Notes: generated by a model not told the origin, from the letters alone. A stretch of 64,000 bases of DNA from Zoogloea sp. (GCA_016720685.1 JADKKC010000014.1:1-64000), one strand, 5' to 3'. Shown: positions 35,236-43,748, counted from the stretch's first letter. Program-made: numbers and translations.

Positions 35236-35733
35236 TCAGCCGTCGTTGCCGATTCGGAGGCCGGTTTTCTTGAGGATGGCAGTGGAGAACAGGACGTCGT
35301 GCCGGCGGCAGTCGGGGCCGAGGAGGGCGGCGATTTCGTCGATGTGGGCCAGCACCGTGGCGCGGTCGTGGCCATGCACCATCGCGAACAGGTTGTAGGG
35401 CCAGTCGGGCAGGGCGCGCGGGCGTTCGTAGCAGTGGGTGACGAAGTCGAGCTTGCCGATGGTTTCGCCGAGCCGGGCAATGTGGGCGTCGTCCACGTCC
35501 CACACCGACATGCCGTTGGCGGTGTAGCCGATGGCGTAGTGGTTGGGCACGGCGCCGATGCGGCGGATGCGGCCGGATTCGAGCATGGCGGCGAGGCGCG
35601 CCTTGACCAACCCGGCGCTCACGCCGAGCTGCTCGGCCAGCAGGTCGTAGGGGCGCGGCACCAGCGGCAGGCCGGCCTGGGTGGCGATGATCAGGCGGCG
35701 CTCGAAGTCGTCGGGAAGGGCTGGTTCGTTCAT
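35236..35733 (-). CDS. nirH: Siroheme decarboxylase subunit NirH (heme d1 synthesis)
   Basis: A 165-residue Lrp/AsnC-like protein of the NirDLGH/Ahb family (RRLIIATQAGLPLVPRPYDL, RRIGAVPNHYAIGYTANGMS, ALPDWPYNLFAMVHGHDR). NirDLGH together decarboxylate siroheme to 12,18-didecarboxysiroheme on the way to heme d1. The N-terminal helix-turn-helix-like fold is ancestral and not expected to bind DNA. It overlaps nirG by four bases and is the last nir gene on this strand; nirJ does not follow. Confidence 0.88.
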   Translation of the reverse strand: MNEPALPDDFERRLIIATQAGLPLVPRPYDLLAEQLGVSAGLVKARLAAMLESGRIRRIGAVPNHYAIGYTANGMSVWDVDDAHIARLGETIGKLDFVTHCYERPRALPDWPYNLFAMVHGHDRATVLAHIDEIAALLGPDCRRHDVLFSTAILKKTGLRIGNDG

Positions 35734-36197
35734 GCCTTCAGCCTCATGTCCACAAAGAATTCCTGCAGCTTGGGAAAGGCGAAAACCTTCAGCCCGGTGT
35801 CGGCCTCGATGCGGCGGGTGGCGGCTGCGATGCCGTCGGGGGTTTCGGTGGCGAGCACGAACCACATGTTGAGCGCGTGCTCCCGGCGATAGTTGTGGGC
35901 GACTTCCGGCAGGGCGTTGACGCGCTCGGTGACTTCGGCAAAGCGCTCTTCGGGTACTGCCAGCGCCGCCAGCACGAAGCGGCCGCCGAGGCGTTCGATC
36001 TGGAACATGGGCCCGAAGCGGGTCAGCACGCGGGCCTCGAGCATCCGCTGGATGCGGGCCAGGAGTTCGGCTTCGGTGGTGCCGAGGCTTGCGGCGACTT
36101 GCCGGTAGGGTTCGTCGACGATGGGAAAGCCGCCTTGCAGGGCGTTGATGATGCGCCGGTCGAGTTCGTCGAGGCTGGAGGGGGCGGGGCGGCTCAT
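35730..36197 (-). CDS. nirG: Siroheme decarboxylase subunit NirG
   Basis: A 155-residue member of the same family (RRIINALQGGFPIVDEPYRQ, VLTRFGPMFQIERLGGRFVL, HNYRREHALNMWFVLATET). The YRREH motif contains the conserved His and Tyr/Arg residues implicated in decarboxylation. It overlaps nirDL upstream and nirH downstream by four bases each, so the subunits are translated together. Confidence 0.87.
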   Translation of the reverse strand: MSRPAPSSLDELDRRIINALQGGFPIVDEPYRQVAASLGTTEAELLARIQRMLEARVLTRFGPMFQIERLGGRFVLAALAVPEERFAEVTERVNALPEVAHNYRREHALNMWFVLATETPDGIAAATRRIEADTGLKVFAFPKLQEFFVDMRLKA

Positions 36198-37216
36198 GCG
36201 GCGAGGCCGGGGCGGGTGTCGCGGCCTGCCGGCAGTGCTTGCGGGGCCGTGTAGCGGGCGCCGCATTGCTTGTAGCAGTCGGTGGAGAACAGCACCGCAG
36301 ACGGGAAAGCGGTGAGCCCGACGGCTGCGGCGAGTTCGGCGCGGCGCGCGTCGACGGCATCGCGGGACTGGCCGTGGATCATGCAGAAGAGGTTGTAGGG
36401 CCACTCGGCGCCGGGGCTGCTGCGGCGGTAGCACAGGCTGACGCCGTCGTGGCTGGCGAGGGCGTGGCCGAGGCGGCTGACCACCTCGCAGGGCACGGCC
36501 CACACGCACATGGCGTTGGCCCGGTAGCCGAGTTCGCGGTGTCGCACGACGACGCCGAAGCGGCGCAGGGTGCCGTCGGCCAGCCAGCCGGCGAGGGTCT
36601 GGATGACGTCGGCTTCAGTTCGCCCGCAGGTCTCGCCGATGGCCTGATAGGGGCGGGCCAGCCACGGCAGGCCGTCGTGGAGGGCGTCGATGAGGCGCCA
36701 GTCGGCGGCGACGAGCTGGCGGCGGGGCATGGCCGGGCCGACGGTGTGGCGGGTGCGGCGGCCGTTGGCCAGGTCGAAGCCGAGGTCGATGTGGAATTCT
36801 TCGAGCAGCGGCAGCGCGATGGGCGGGCAGCCGGTGGCGCGGCCCATGGCGTCGAGGGACAGGGCGAGGGCGCTTTCGTCGGGGGCGCTGGCCACGAACC
36901 ACAGGTTGTAGCGGTGCTCGCGGCGGTAGTTGTGATTGACGCCGGGAAAGGCATTGACGATGGCGGCGACGCGCGGCAGCTCGGCCACCGGCACGGCCAT
37001 GGCGGCGAGGGTGCTGGCGCCGATGCGGTTGGGGGCGAACACCGGCCCGACGCGGCTGATCTTGGCGTCGGCCTGCAGCGCGGCGAGGCGCTCGAGAACG
37101 GTGCCGGCGCCGCAGCCGAGTTGCCCGCCGAGGGCCGCCCAGGGTTCGGCGATCAGCGGAAAGCCGCGCTGGAAGTCGTTGAGCAGGCGGAAATCGAGGC
37201 TGTCGGTGGCGCTCAT
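36194..37216 (-). CDS. nirDL: Fused siroheme decarboxylase subunits NirD-NirL
   Basis: A 340-residue tandem fusion. The first half (about 1-155; FRLLNDFQRGFPLIAEPWAA, NHNYRREHRYNLWFVASAPD) is NirD-like; the second (about 170-325; WRLIDALHDGLPWLARPYQA, GAEWPYNLFCMIHGQSRDAV) is NirL-like. Fusion of D and L is known in several denitrifiers. It follows nirF by one base and overlaps nirG by four. Together with NirG and NirH it gives the complete decarboxylase set. Confidence 0.88.
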   Translation of the reverse strand: MSATDSLDFRLLNDFQRGFPLIAEPWAALGGQLGCGAGTVLERLAALQADAKISRVGPVFAPNRIGASTLAAMAVPVAELPRVAAIVNAFPGVNHNYRREHRYNLWFVASAPDESALALSLDAMGRATGCPPIALPLLEEFHIDLGFDLANGRRTRHTVGPAMPRRQLVAADWRLIDALHDGLPWLARPYQAIGETCGRTEADVIQTLAGWLADGTLRRFGVVVRHRELGYRANAMCVWAVPCEVVSRLGHALASHDGVSLCYRRSSPGAEWPYNLFCMIHGQSRDAVDARRAELAAAVGLTAFPSAVLFSTDCYKQCGARYTAPQALPAGRDTRPGLAA

Positions 37217-37217
37217 T

Positions 37218-38393
37218 TCAGAATCCGATCCGCTGGGCGCGCGAGGTGAAGAAGATGCCCGACGGGGCGTCGGCGGGGAGTTCCTTGCGCAAGGCGAAGG
37301 TGGCGGTGTCGACGACGCTGACCCGGTTGCTGTCCCGCGAGGAGAGCCAGACGCTTTCGCCGCGGGGGGTGAATTCCATGTGCAGCACGGCCTTGCCGGG
37401 GCTGAAGGTGTGCACGACGCGCTTGTCGACGGTGTCGATGACCTGCACCCATTCGTTGTCGGGGAAGGCGAAGTTGACCCAGATCTGGCGGCCGTCGGGG
37501 CGCGCCATGACGAAGACCGGCTGGCCCTTGACCGGGATGCGGCCGGTTTCGGCCCAGGTGCCGGCGTCGGCGACGAGCACTTCGTGGCGGCCGATGGCGG
37601 GCAGCCAGGCCTGCCCGGCGGCCAGCGACCAGCCGCGCAGGTGGGGCATCTTGAAGACCGGCAGCTTTTCTTCGCCGCGGCCGTAGCCGGCGAGGATTTT
37701 CCTGGCGCCGGCCTCGGGTTTCCAGAGGTCGAGCAGCGAGATGCCGTCCTCGCCGAACAGGCCGGCCAGGAAGTAGCGGCCATCGGGGGTGACGAGGCCG
37801 TCGTAGGGCTGCTTGCCGGCGGGGTAGCGGGTGGTGACGGGTTTTTTCGGATCGGAAAAATCGGTGACGCGGATTTCGTTGGCGTCGAAGAGGGCGTAAA
37901 CAAAGCGCTGGCCGGATACGTCGGCAAGGCCTACAACGCGGGAGAACTTGCCGGGGGCGTATTCGGCCGGCACGTCGGCGAGCAGTTCGAGGGTGTCGGC
38001 GTCGAAGGCCTTGATGCCGCCGGGTTCGTAGTTCTGGGCGACGACGAGGCGGCCGTCCTGCGAGACGGAGCCGCCGATGGAGTTGCCGGCCTGGATGACG
38101 CGCTTGTCGATGCGCCGGGTGAGCAGATCGACCTTGGTGAGGCCGCCGTCGCGCCCGAAAACGTAGGCGTAGCGCGCATCGCGCGAGAAGGCCACGTGGG
38201 CGTGGGAGAGATCGCCAAGGCCGGCGACGGTGCCGAGGCTGACGTTGTGGCTGTGCTCGACGACCTGTACGCGGCCGGCGGCGCGCTCGATGACGACGCC
38301 CAGGTCGCCGGTGCCGCGCACGGCGTCGGGGGGCGTGCTGGCGCAGGCGGCAAGGCCGAGGGCGAGGGCTGGAATCAGGGCAGCGAGGCGCAT
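37218..38393 (-). CDS. nirF: Heme d1 biosynthesis protein NirF, lipoprotein form
   Basis: A 391-residue periplasmic beta-propeller protein related to the d1 domain of NirS. The N-terminus has a lipobox (ALGLAACASTPP, Cys about 17), so it should be anchored to the outer or inner membrane facing the periplasm. NirF acts late in heme d1 synthesis and is thought to be a dehydrogenase or chaperone that interacts with NirN and NirS. Stretches such as GQPVFVMARPDGRQIWVNFA fit the family. It lies two bases after nirC and one base before nirDL. Confidence 0.92.
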   Translation of the reverse strand: MRLAALIPALALGLAACASTPPDAVRGTGDLGVVIERAAGRVQVVEHSHNVSLGTVAGLGDLSHAHVAFSRDARYAYVFGRDGGLTKVDLLTRRIDKRVIQAGNSIGGSVSQDGRLVVAQNYEPGGIKAFDADTLELLADVPAEYAPGKFSRVVGLADVSGQRFVYALFDANEIRVTDFSDPKKPVTTRYPAGKQPYDGLVTPDGRYFLAGLFGEDGISLLDLWKPEAGARKILAGYGRGEEKLPVFKMPHLRGWSLAAGQAWLPAIGRHEVLVADAGTWAETGRIPVKGQPVFVMARPDGRQIWVNFAFPDNEWVQVIDTVDKRVVHTFSPGKAVLHMEFTPRGESVWLSSRDSNRVSVVDTATFALRKELPADAPSGIFFTSRAQRIGF

Positions 38394-38395
38394 GG

Positions 38396-38746
38396 TCAGT
38401 CGAGGGGCGGGAAGCCCTGTTTGAGCCGGGCGACGATCCAGCCGGCTTCGGATTCGTTCAGGAAGCGCTCCCAGCCGGGCATGGCGGTGCCGGGGCGGCC
38501 GTGGATGATGGTGGCGACGAGGGCGTCGTCGGGCCATTCGGCGAGCCGCTCGGGGGTGAGGGCCGGGCCCAGGCCGCCGGTGAGGCGCATGCCGTGGCAG
38601 GAGCCGCAATCCTGGCGAACCAGGTGAACCAGCGCCTGTTGGCGGGCGGAGTCGGGCTGGGGCGGTTCGGCGGACTGGGCCGCGTTCACCGCGAGGGCGG
38701 TGAGGCCGAGCAGCACGGCCACATGGAGCAACAGCGGACGATCCAT
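38396..38746 (-). CDS. nirC: Periplasmic c-type cytochrome NirC
   Basis: A 116-residue protein with a signal peptide (LHVAVLLGLTALAVNAAQSA, about 7-26) and one CxxCH heme site (Cys47-Gly-Ser-Cys50-His51); the distal Met is likely in GTAMPGWERF. NirC-type cytochromes donate electrons to NirS or assist heme d1 maturation. It has a strong AAGGAG ribosome site and an FNR-type box about 55 bases upstream, so it starts its own transcript nirC-F-DL-G-H. Confidence 0.87.
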   Translation of the reverse strand: MDRPLLLHVAVLLGLTALAVNAAQSAEPPQPDSARQQALVHLVRQDCGSCHGMRLTGGLGPALTPERLAEWPDDALVATIIHGRPGTAMPGWERFLNESEAGWIVARLKQGFPPLD

Positions 38747-38800
38747 CACGAACTCCTTCGGGCAACGCCGACACAGTAGGTCCGCCTGCCGGTGCGGGCA

Positions 38801-38814
38801 TTGATGGGTGTCAA
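38801..38814. promoter_or_regulatory. FNR/DNR-type box upstream of nirC
   Basis: TTGATGGGTGTCAA matches the FNR/ANR/DNR consensus TTGAT-N4-ATCAA at nine of ten defined positions. It lies 55 bases before the nirC start. It predicts induction of nirC-F-DL-G-H under low oxygen or by nitric oxide. Confidence 0.75.
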
Positions 38815-39082
38815 GAATGCCGGGCGCTTGCCTGGGGGTTGGGCCGTCGACGCAGAGTCGACGTGCTCGACGGACTGTCGCCGCACAGCGGAACCCAGCC
38901 GTCGGCGCGCCTTCTTGTTGAGACGCGAAGGGCGAGCGGATCGCGTGCTGCGCTTCAGGCGTTTCGCGGATCGAGGTGTCGCCCTGGTTGCCAGCGAGCC
39001 ATTTTCCGCGGCGGGCGCCGCGTCGGTTCGCTGTTCCGGGGCGGCTGTTTCGGCGTTTTGGCGGCGAGAGGTTCGGCCGGCT

Positions 39083-39110
39083 AAAAGGCGGAACCCGCCA
39101 GGGCTCCGCC
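39083..39110 (-). terminator. Rho-independent terminator after the nirS-cytochrome transcript
   Basis: On the minus strand GGCGGA (39110-39105) pairs with TCCGCC (39092-39087), and TTTT follows at 39086-39083. It lies 29 bases after the cytochrome stop codon and separates nirS-nirM from nirC onward. Confidence 0.6.
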
Positions 39111-39138
39111 GCAGAGGCGCATCGAGAATGGCCTGTTT

Positions 39139-39456
39139 TCAGCCCTTCAGGATCCAGCTCACGACATCTTTCAGGTCGCCGTCGCTGATCTTGTCGGCGG
39201 GGTTGGGTGACATCGGGATCGGGCCCCACACGCCGGAGCCGCCTTTCCTGACCTTTTCGCTGAGCTTGGCCACGGCGTCGCCCTGGCCCTTGTACTTGGC
39301 GGCGATGTCCTTGAAGGCCGGGCCGACGAGCTTCTTGTCCATCGAGTGACAGGCCATGCAGCCGGCTTTCTGGGCGGCGGCGGCCGGGTCGGCGGCGAGG
39401 GCGCTGCCGCTGGCGGCGGTGGCGAGCAGGGCGGCGAGAATCATCGAATATTGCAT
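39139..39456 (-). CDS. nirM: Cytochrome c551/c552-type electron donor
   Basis: A 105-residue small class I cytochrome c with a cleavable signal (about residues 1-22, ending ALA) and one heme site (Cys33-Met-Ala-Cys36-His37). The distal Met is in PIPMSPNPA, as in cytochromes c551. It should carry electrons from the bc1 complex to NirS in the periplasm. It lies 67 bases behind nirS with a hairpin between, probably in the same transcript. Confidence 0.9.
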   Translation of the reverse strand: MQYSMILAALLATAASGSALAADPAAAAQKAGCMACHSMDKKLVGPAFKDIAAKYKGQGDAVAKLSEKVRKGGSGVWGPIPMSPNPADKISDGDLKDVVSWILKG

Positions 39457-39481
39457 TGCACTCTCCTTGTTCAGCAGAAAA

Positions 39482-39510
39482 CTGCCGGCAGGCGCGGGGC
39501 CTGACGGCAG
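39482..39510 (-). promoter_or_regulatory. Hairpin between nirS and the cytochrome gene
   Basis: CTGCCG and CGGCAG pair around an inner CAGGC/GCCTG stem. There is no T-run. It may protect the abundant nirS mRNA end or set the ratio of nirS to cytochrome product. Confidence 0.4.
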
Positions 39511-39523
39511 CGGTCAGCGACGA

Positions 39524-41245
39524 TCAGTAGATGTCGTGCTGGGTGTTGTAGAGGTTGAAGTGACCGGTCGGCGTGATGATGCGCGGATCCTTGATGACAG
39601 CCTTCAGTTGCAGGGTCTTGTCATCCACCACCACGATGGCGGATTCCTTGTTCTTGGCGCTCCACACCGAGAACCACACTTCGTCGCCCGCCTTGTTGTA
39701 CTCGGGCTGCACCACGCGCTTGGCGCCGTCGTCCTTCAGGCCGGCCCATTCGGCGATGGGCAGGGTCTTGTAGCCGGCCGCCAGGTTGTTGATGTCGAAA
39801 ACAGCAACCGACTGGGACAGCTTCGGATCCGGGTTGAGCGGGGTGTCGGAGTACAGGTGCTTGGACTTCGGGTGGCTCTTGATGAACAGCGCGCCGCCGC
39901 CCGGGCCCTTGATGGATTCGACCATCTTCCAGGCGTACTGCTTGTGCTTGACGGGGTCGGTGCCGATCAGGGCGATGGTGTCGTCGCCCAGGTGGCCGGT
40001 GGACCACACGGGGCCGTACTTCGGGTGGATGAAGTTGGCGCCGCGACCCGGGTGGGGGATCTTGCCCACGTCGATCAGGCCGGCCAGTTTGCCTTCCTTC
40101 ATGTCGATGGCGCCGATCTTGTTGGATTGGTTGGCCGCGATCATGAAGTAGCGCTTGGAGCTGTCGAGGCCGCCGTCGTGGAGGAACTTGGCAACCGGGA
40201 TTTCCTTGACCGAGATGGCGTTGATGTCGGTGTAGTTGACCATCAGCGTCTTGCCGGTCTCCTTCACGTTGACCACGAACTCGGGCTTGAAGTGGCTGGC
40301 CACGATGGAGGCGACGCGGGGCTCGGGGTGGAACTCCTGGTCGCCCACGGTCATGCCGCGGGTGGCCATGATCTTCAGCGGCTCGAGGGTGTCGCCGTTC
40401 ATGATCACGTACTGGGGCGGCCAGTAGGAGCCGGCGATGGCCAGCTTGTCTTCGTAGCCCTTGAACTTGGAGGTTTCGACCGAACGGGCTTCGAGACCGG
40501 TGCGGATCTCGGCGACGTTGTCCGGCTTTTCCATCCACAAGTCGATCATGTTGATCTTGGCGTCGCGGCCGATCACGAACAGGTAGCGGCCGGACGCGGA
40601 GATGCGGGAAATGTGAACCGCGTAGCCGGTCTTGACGATGTTGATGATCTTCTTGGTGTCGCCGTCGATGAGTGCAACTTCACCCGTGTCGCGCAGGGTG
40701 GTCGAGAAGATGTTCTCGATGTTGTAGTTGTTCATCTTCTTCTTCGGACGCTGGTCCGGCGGAATGATGACCTTCCAGGTGGCCTTCATTTCCTTCAGCC
40801 CGTACTCCGGCGGCTGCGGCGGGGTTTGCTGAACGTAGCGGGCCATCAGGTCCACTTCATCGTCGGACAGTTCGCCTGAGGTGCCCCAGTTGGGCATGCC
40901 GGCCGGGGAGCCGTACTTGATGAAGACTTTCAGGTAGTCGGTGCCGGCGGCAAGGGTCTTGTCGGTGGTCAGCGGCTTGCCGGTGGCACCCTTGCGCAGC
41001 ACGCCGTGACAGCCGGCGCAGCGTTCAAAGTAGATCTGGCGGGCTTTGTCGAATTCCGCCTTGTTCATCGGCGGGGCCTTCGGATTGATGTCCTGGTACA
41101 TCTCCACGTTGGCCAGGGGCGAGCCGGCGGACTGGTACTTGGCCTCGGGTGCGTTGGTCGTGGTCTTTGCTTCGTCAGCAAAGGCTTGCGCCATGGCCAG
41201 CGGTAGCAAGGCCGCGGCAATTGCTCCTGTTTTCCACATTTTCAT
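39524..41245 (-). CDS. nirS: Cytochrome cd1 nitrite reductase
   Basis: A 573-residue periplasmic dissimilatory nitrite reductase that reduces nitrite to nitric oxide. The signal peptide (about 1-23) is followed by the cytochrome c domain with Cys76-Ala-Gly-Cys79-His80 and then the eight-bladed d1 propeller (about 170-573). Characteristic d1 stretches are RDTGEVALIDGDTKKIINIV, HPGRGANFIHPKYGPVWSTG (with a catalytic His) and the C-terminal GHFNLYNTQHDIY. The length is normal. It is the first gene of its transcript and faces nirE across a region with an FNR-type box. It is the main evidence that the host denitrifies. Confidence 0.97.
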   Translation of the reverse strand: MKMWKTGAIAAALLPLAMAQAFADEAKTTTNAPEAKYQSAGSPLANVEMYQDINPKAPPMNKAEFDKARQIYFERCAGCHGVLRKGATGKPLTTDKTLAAGTDYLKVFIKYGSPAGMPNWGTSGELSDDEVDLMARYVQQTPPQPPEYGLKEMKATWKVIIPPDQRPKKKMNNYNIENIFSTTLRDTGEVALIDGDTKKIINIVKTGYAVHISRISASGRYLFVIGRDAKINMIDLWMEKPDNVAEIRTGLEARSVETSKFKGYEDKLAIAGSYWPPQYVIMNGDTLEPLKIMATRGMTVGDQEFHPEPRVASIVASHFKPEFVVNVKETGKTLMVNYTDINAISVKEIPVAKFLHDGGLDSSKRYFMIAANQSNKIGAIDMKEGKLAGLIDVGKIPHPGRGANFIHPKYGPVWSTGHLGDDTIALIGTDPVKHKQYAWKMVESIKGPGGGALFIKSHPKSKHLYSDTPLNPDPKLSQSVAVFDINNLAAGYKTLPIAEWAGLKDDGAKRVVQPEYNKAGDEVWFSVWSAKNKESAIVVVDDKTLQLKAVIKDPRIITPTGHFNLYNTQHDIY

Positions 41246-41328
41246 CGTTGCATCTCCCTTGAAATGAACCTAGCGAGCGATCTGCTCCGCTTACGGCGAA
41301 GAGTGCGCCCGGCAGCCATTCCCCTTCC

Positions 41329-41342
41329 TTGACAGGGGTCAA
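41329..41342. promoter_or_regulatory. FNR/DNR-type box between nirS and nirE
   Basis: TTGACAGGGGTCAA is a dyad with the FNR spacing (two 5-base half-sites, four-base centre). It lies 84 bases upstream of nirS and 59 bases upstream of the chosen nirE start, so one site could serve both promoters. Confidence 0.75.
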
Positions 41343-41400
41343 GTTCGAAAACGCGATGCGACTGTTAGATTTCGCCCGTCATGATTCCGGACATCCCGCC

Positions 41401-42297
41401 ATGCCGCCGCCCGTCACTGTCGCTCTTGAAATGCCTGCCGCCGGCGCCCTGCGCGCCTTCCTGGACCAGTTGATCGGTGCTCACCGGGGCAGCGTGCCCG
41501 AGCTGGCCCGCCCGGCTGTGTCGGGCGCCGCTGCCAGCGGCCGGGTCGCCCTCGTGGGGGCCGGCCCCGGCGACCCGGAGCTGCTGACGCTGCGCGCCGC
41601 GCGCCTGCTGTCCCGGGCCGACGTGCTGGTGCTCGACCACCTGGTCAGTGAAGGGGTGCTCGCGCTGGTCAACCCGGCCGCCGAGCGCATCTATGTGGGC
41701 AAGGAATCCGGCCATCACACGGTGCCCCAGGAGGAGATCAACCGGCTGCTGGTGCGCCTTGCCCGCGAGGGCCGACAGGTGGTGCGCCTCAAGGGGGGCG
41801 ACCCCTTCATCTTCGGCCGCGGCGGCGAGGAGCTCGAAGAACTGCTGGCGGCCGGCATTCCGTTTGAAGTGGTGCCCGGCATCACCGCGGCTTGCGGGGC
41901 CGGTGCCTATGCCGGCATTCCGCTCACCCACCGGGATTACGCCCAGTCGGTGGTGTTCGCCACCGGCCACCGCCGCGCCGGCGAATCCGCCCTCGACTGG
42001 ACGGCCCTCGCCCGGCCGCGCCAGACCGCGGTGATCTACATGGGCGTAGGCATGCTGCAATCCCACTGCGAGGCCATGATCCGCCACGGCCGCGGCGCAG
42101 ACACCCCGGCGGCGCTCGTCGAGAATGGCACGCTGCCAAGCCAGCGGGTGGTGACCGGCACCCTCGAAACCCTGCCCGAAATCGCGGCGGCGGCCGGCAT
42201 CCATCCGCCCGCCCTGCTGATCATCGGCGAAGTGGTGAGCCTGGCCGCCAGGCTGGCGTGGTTTCCAGGAGCGAGTGCCGAGGCGGTCTCCGTCTGA
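41401..42297 (+). CDS. nirE: Uroporphyrinogen-III C-methyltransferase (SUMT; NirE/CobA)
   Basis: A 298-residue SUMT that makes precorrin-2, the common precursor of siroheme, heme d1 and cobalamin. Motifs: VALVGAGPGDPELLTLRAAR, VRLKGGDPFIFGRGGEELEE, VVPGITAACGAGAYAGIPLT. There is an N-terminal extension of about 45 residues before the domain. The start at 41401 is chosen because the longer frame begins within the FNR box; an ATG at 41356 is possible. Because it faces nirS and probably shares its FNR control, it most likely serves heme d1 during denitrification (NirE), but it could also feed the cobalamin operon. Confidence 0.88.
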   Translation: MPPPVTVALEMPAAGALRAFLDQLIGAHRGSVPELARPAVSGAAASGRVALVGAGPGDPELLTLRAARLLSRADVLVLDHLVSEGVLALVNPAAERIYVGKESGHHTVPQEEINRLLVRLAREGRQVVRLKGGDPFIFGRGGEELEELLAAGIPFEVVPGITAACGAGAYAGIPLTHRDYAQSVVFATGHRRAGESALDWTALARPRQTAVIYMGVGMLQSHCEAMIRHGRGADTPAALVENGTLPSQRVVTGTLETLPEIAAAAGIHPPALLIIGEVVSLAARLAWFPGASAEAVSV

Positions 42298-42363
42298 GCA
42301 TTGCCCTGCCGACACGCGGCCGCCATCCTTGCCAACTCGTTCCCGGACGGACGGCTCAAAACG

Positions 42364-42726
42364 ATGAAGCGGACTGAAAGCCCCGCGCGGATCATCGAGA
42401 ACTTTATCGATGGTCACAAGATCGATTACGTTAAGGGGCGGGTTGCCTTTGACATGGAGTGGAACTCGAAGGATCAGACCTTCGATCGCGATCTCTATGC
42501 CCTGCGGACTCGGTGCCCGTGCCGGGGGGGCGGGGTTGTGTTTCGGATTCCACAGTTGAACCGGGCCGGCGAAGAAGTCGGAAAAACGGTTAAAACGAAA
42601 TATGGTGCGAGCACCACATGGATGGGCAAGCTTCTTTATCGGCTTAACGCCGGTCGGCATGGTGGTTGTCCGGTGCTTGTATTTGGCATAACGCCAAAGC
42701 TGATTACTGATTGGATTGAACAATGA
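42364..42726 (+). pseudogene. BglII/BstYI-type restriction endonuclease, shortened
   Basis: A 120-residue frame. DGHKIDYVKGRVAFDMEWNS, then KDQTFDRDLYAL, matches the catalytic core of BglII/BstYI-type enzymes, and KTKYGASTTWMGKLLYRLNA, then GGCPVLVFGITPKLI, matches their C-terminal end. The segment that should lie between them, and the N-terminal part, are missing (family members are about 200-270 residues). The junction reads RTRCPCRGGG, foreign to the family. The enzyme is most likely inactive. It overlaps the methyltransferase start by four bases, the usual layout of this restriction-modification pair. Confidence 0.7.
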
Positions 42727-43409
42727 AGACCAACAACCCGGATGCGGGACAAGCGGCAAATGATTTGCTGGCCAGGCACGGGGACACGCGGTTTTCCACG
42801 ATCCTTGCCGATCCTCCGTGGCAGTTTCAGAATCGCACCGGAAAAATGGCGCCCGAGCACAAACGTTTGTCGCGCTACGGCACGATGGGTCTGGAGGACA
42901 TCATGGCGCTGCCGGTCGAGCAGATGGCCGCCGATCCGGCGCATCTTTACCTCTGGGTGCCCAACGCGTTGTTGCCGGACGGCTTGAAGGTAATGGCTGC
43001 CTGGGGTTTCGAATACAAGAGCAATATTGTCTGGCACAAGATTCGCAAGGACGGCGGGCCTGATGGTCGAGGCGTGGGTTTCTATTTTCGCAACGTAACC
43101 GAACTTGTATTGTTCGGAATTCGCGGCAAGAACGCCCGGACGCTGGCGCCCGGCCGGCGTCAGGTGAACTTCCTTGCCACGCAGAAGCGCGAGCACTCCC
43201 GGAAGCCCGACGAGTTCTACGATATCGTCGAGTCCTGCAGTGCCGGGCCGTATCTGGAGCTTTTCGCTCGTGGACCGCGCCAAGGGTGGTCCGTGTGGGG
43301 AAATCAGGCCGACGATTATTATCCGACCTGGCCAACCTATTCCAACCATTCCCAGTCAGAGCAAAGCGACAGGATGCCCACTGACCTGTTCGCGATTCCT
43401 GCCAAGTAA
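42723..43409 (+). CDS. MT-A70-family DNA adenine methyltransferase
   Basis: A 228-residue methyltransferase with the catalytic DPPW motif (Asp30-Pro-Pro-Trp33 in ILADPPWQFQ) and typical MT-A70 stretches (LYLWVPNALLPDGLKVMAAW, GFYFRNVTELVLFGIRGK). Bacterial members paired with BglII/BstYI-like endonucleases methylate the N6 of adenine in the recognition site. With its endonuclease damaged it would be an orphan methylase that still marks the chromosome. The gene is full length and has no frame damage. Confidence 0.88.
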   Translation: MKTNNPDAGQAANDLLARHGDTRFSTILADPPWQFQNRTGKMAPEHKRLSRYGTMGLEDIMALPVEQMAADPAHLYLWVPNALLPDGLKVMAAWGFEYKSNIVWHKIRKDGGPDGRGVGFYFRNVTELVLFGIRGKNARTLAPGRRQVNFLATQKREHSRKPDEFYDIVESCSAGPYLELFARGPRQGWSVWGNQADDYYPTWPTYSNHSQSEQSDRMPTDLFAIPAK

Positions 43410-43605
43410 AAAGCGCCGGGATCTCTTGCGCCAGCGTTTTTGCGGCGTGCTGCTGGCGCTATTGACCCGGCCCTTTGATTCCCTTGCCACCGTTCGGGCT
43501 GGACGTGTGCTTGCGATATTCAATGGTGGCGGTGTCAATAGGTAGCCCCGTGGCGGGACGTACACCGCCAGAGCGGGCCCGAAAGTGGTGCTTGAGATCG
43601 CTTGC

Positions 43606-43620
43606 GCACCGAAATGGTGC
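43606..43620. promoter_or_regulatory. NtrC-type activator site
   Basis: GCACCGAAATGGTGC has two exact half-sites GCACC and GGTGC with five bases between, the NtrC consensus. A weaker copy (GCCCGAAAGTGGTGC, 43577-43591) lies 29 bases upstream, close to the three-helical-turn spacing of paired NtrC sites. The strong site is about 160 bases before the predicted sigma-54 start. Confidence 0.7.
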
Positions 43621-43748
43621 GGCCGTGACTCCTTGACTTGGTGCATGAGTGATGCCTGGCGACCGTGCCGGGCACTGAAACGCCGTTCTTGCGGTGTGCC
43701 AAGGCCCTGGATTGACATTCGAACATGCCATGCATTGAGTGGGCTGAA

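Larger units (their letters stand above)
38747..39138. other. Promoter region of nirC and unassigned sequence
   Basis: This 392-base stretch holds the FNR-type box at 38801 and, at 39083-39110, the terminator of the nirS-cytochrome transcript. The part between (about 38820-39080) is GC-rich, with short inverted repeats (GTCGA pairs near 38850) and no convincing ORF on either strand. Confidence 0.6.

Noticed and set aside
38832..39084. Small overlapping ORFs between nirC and the cytochrome gene.
   Set aside because: Composition and lack of motifs suggest chance frames in GC-rich non-coding DNA.
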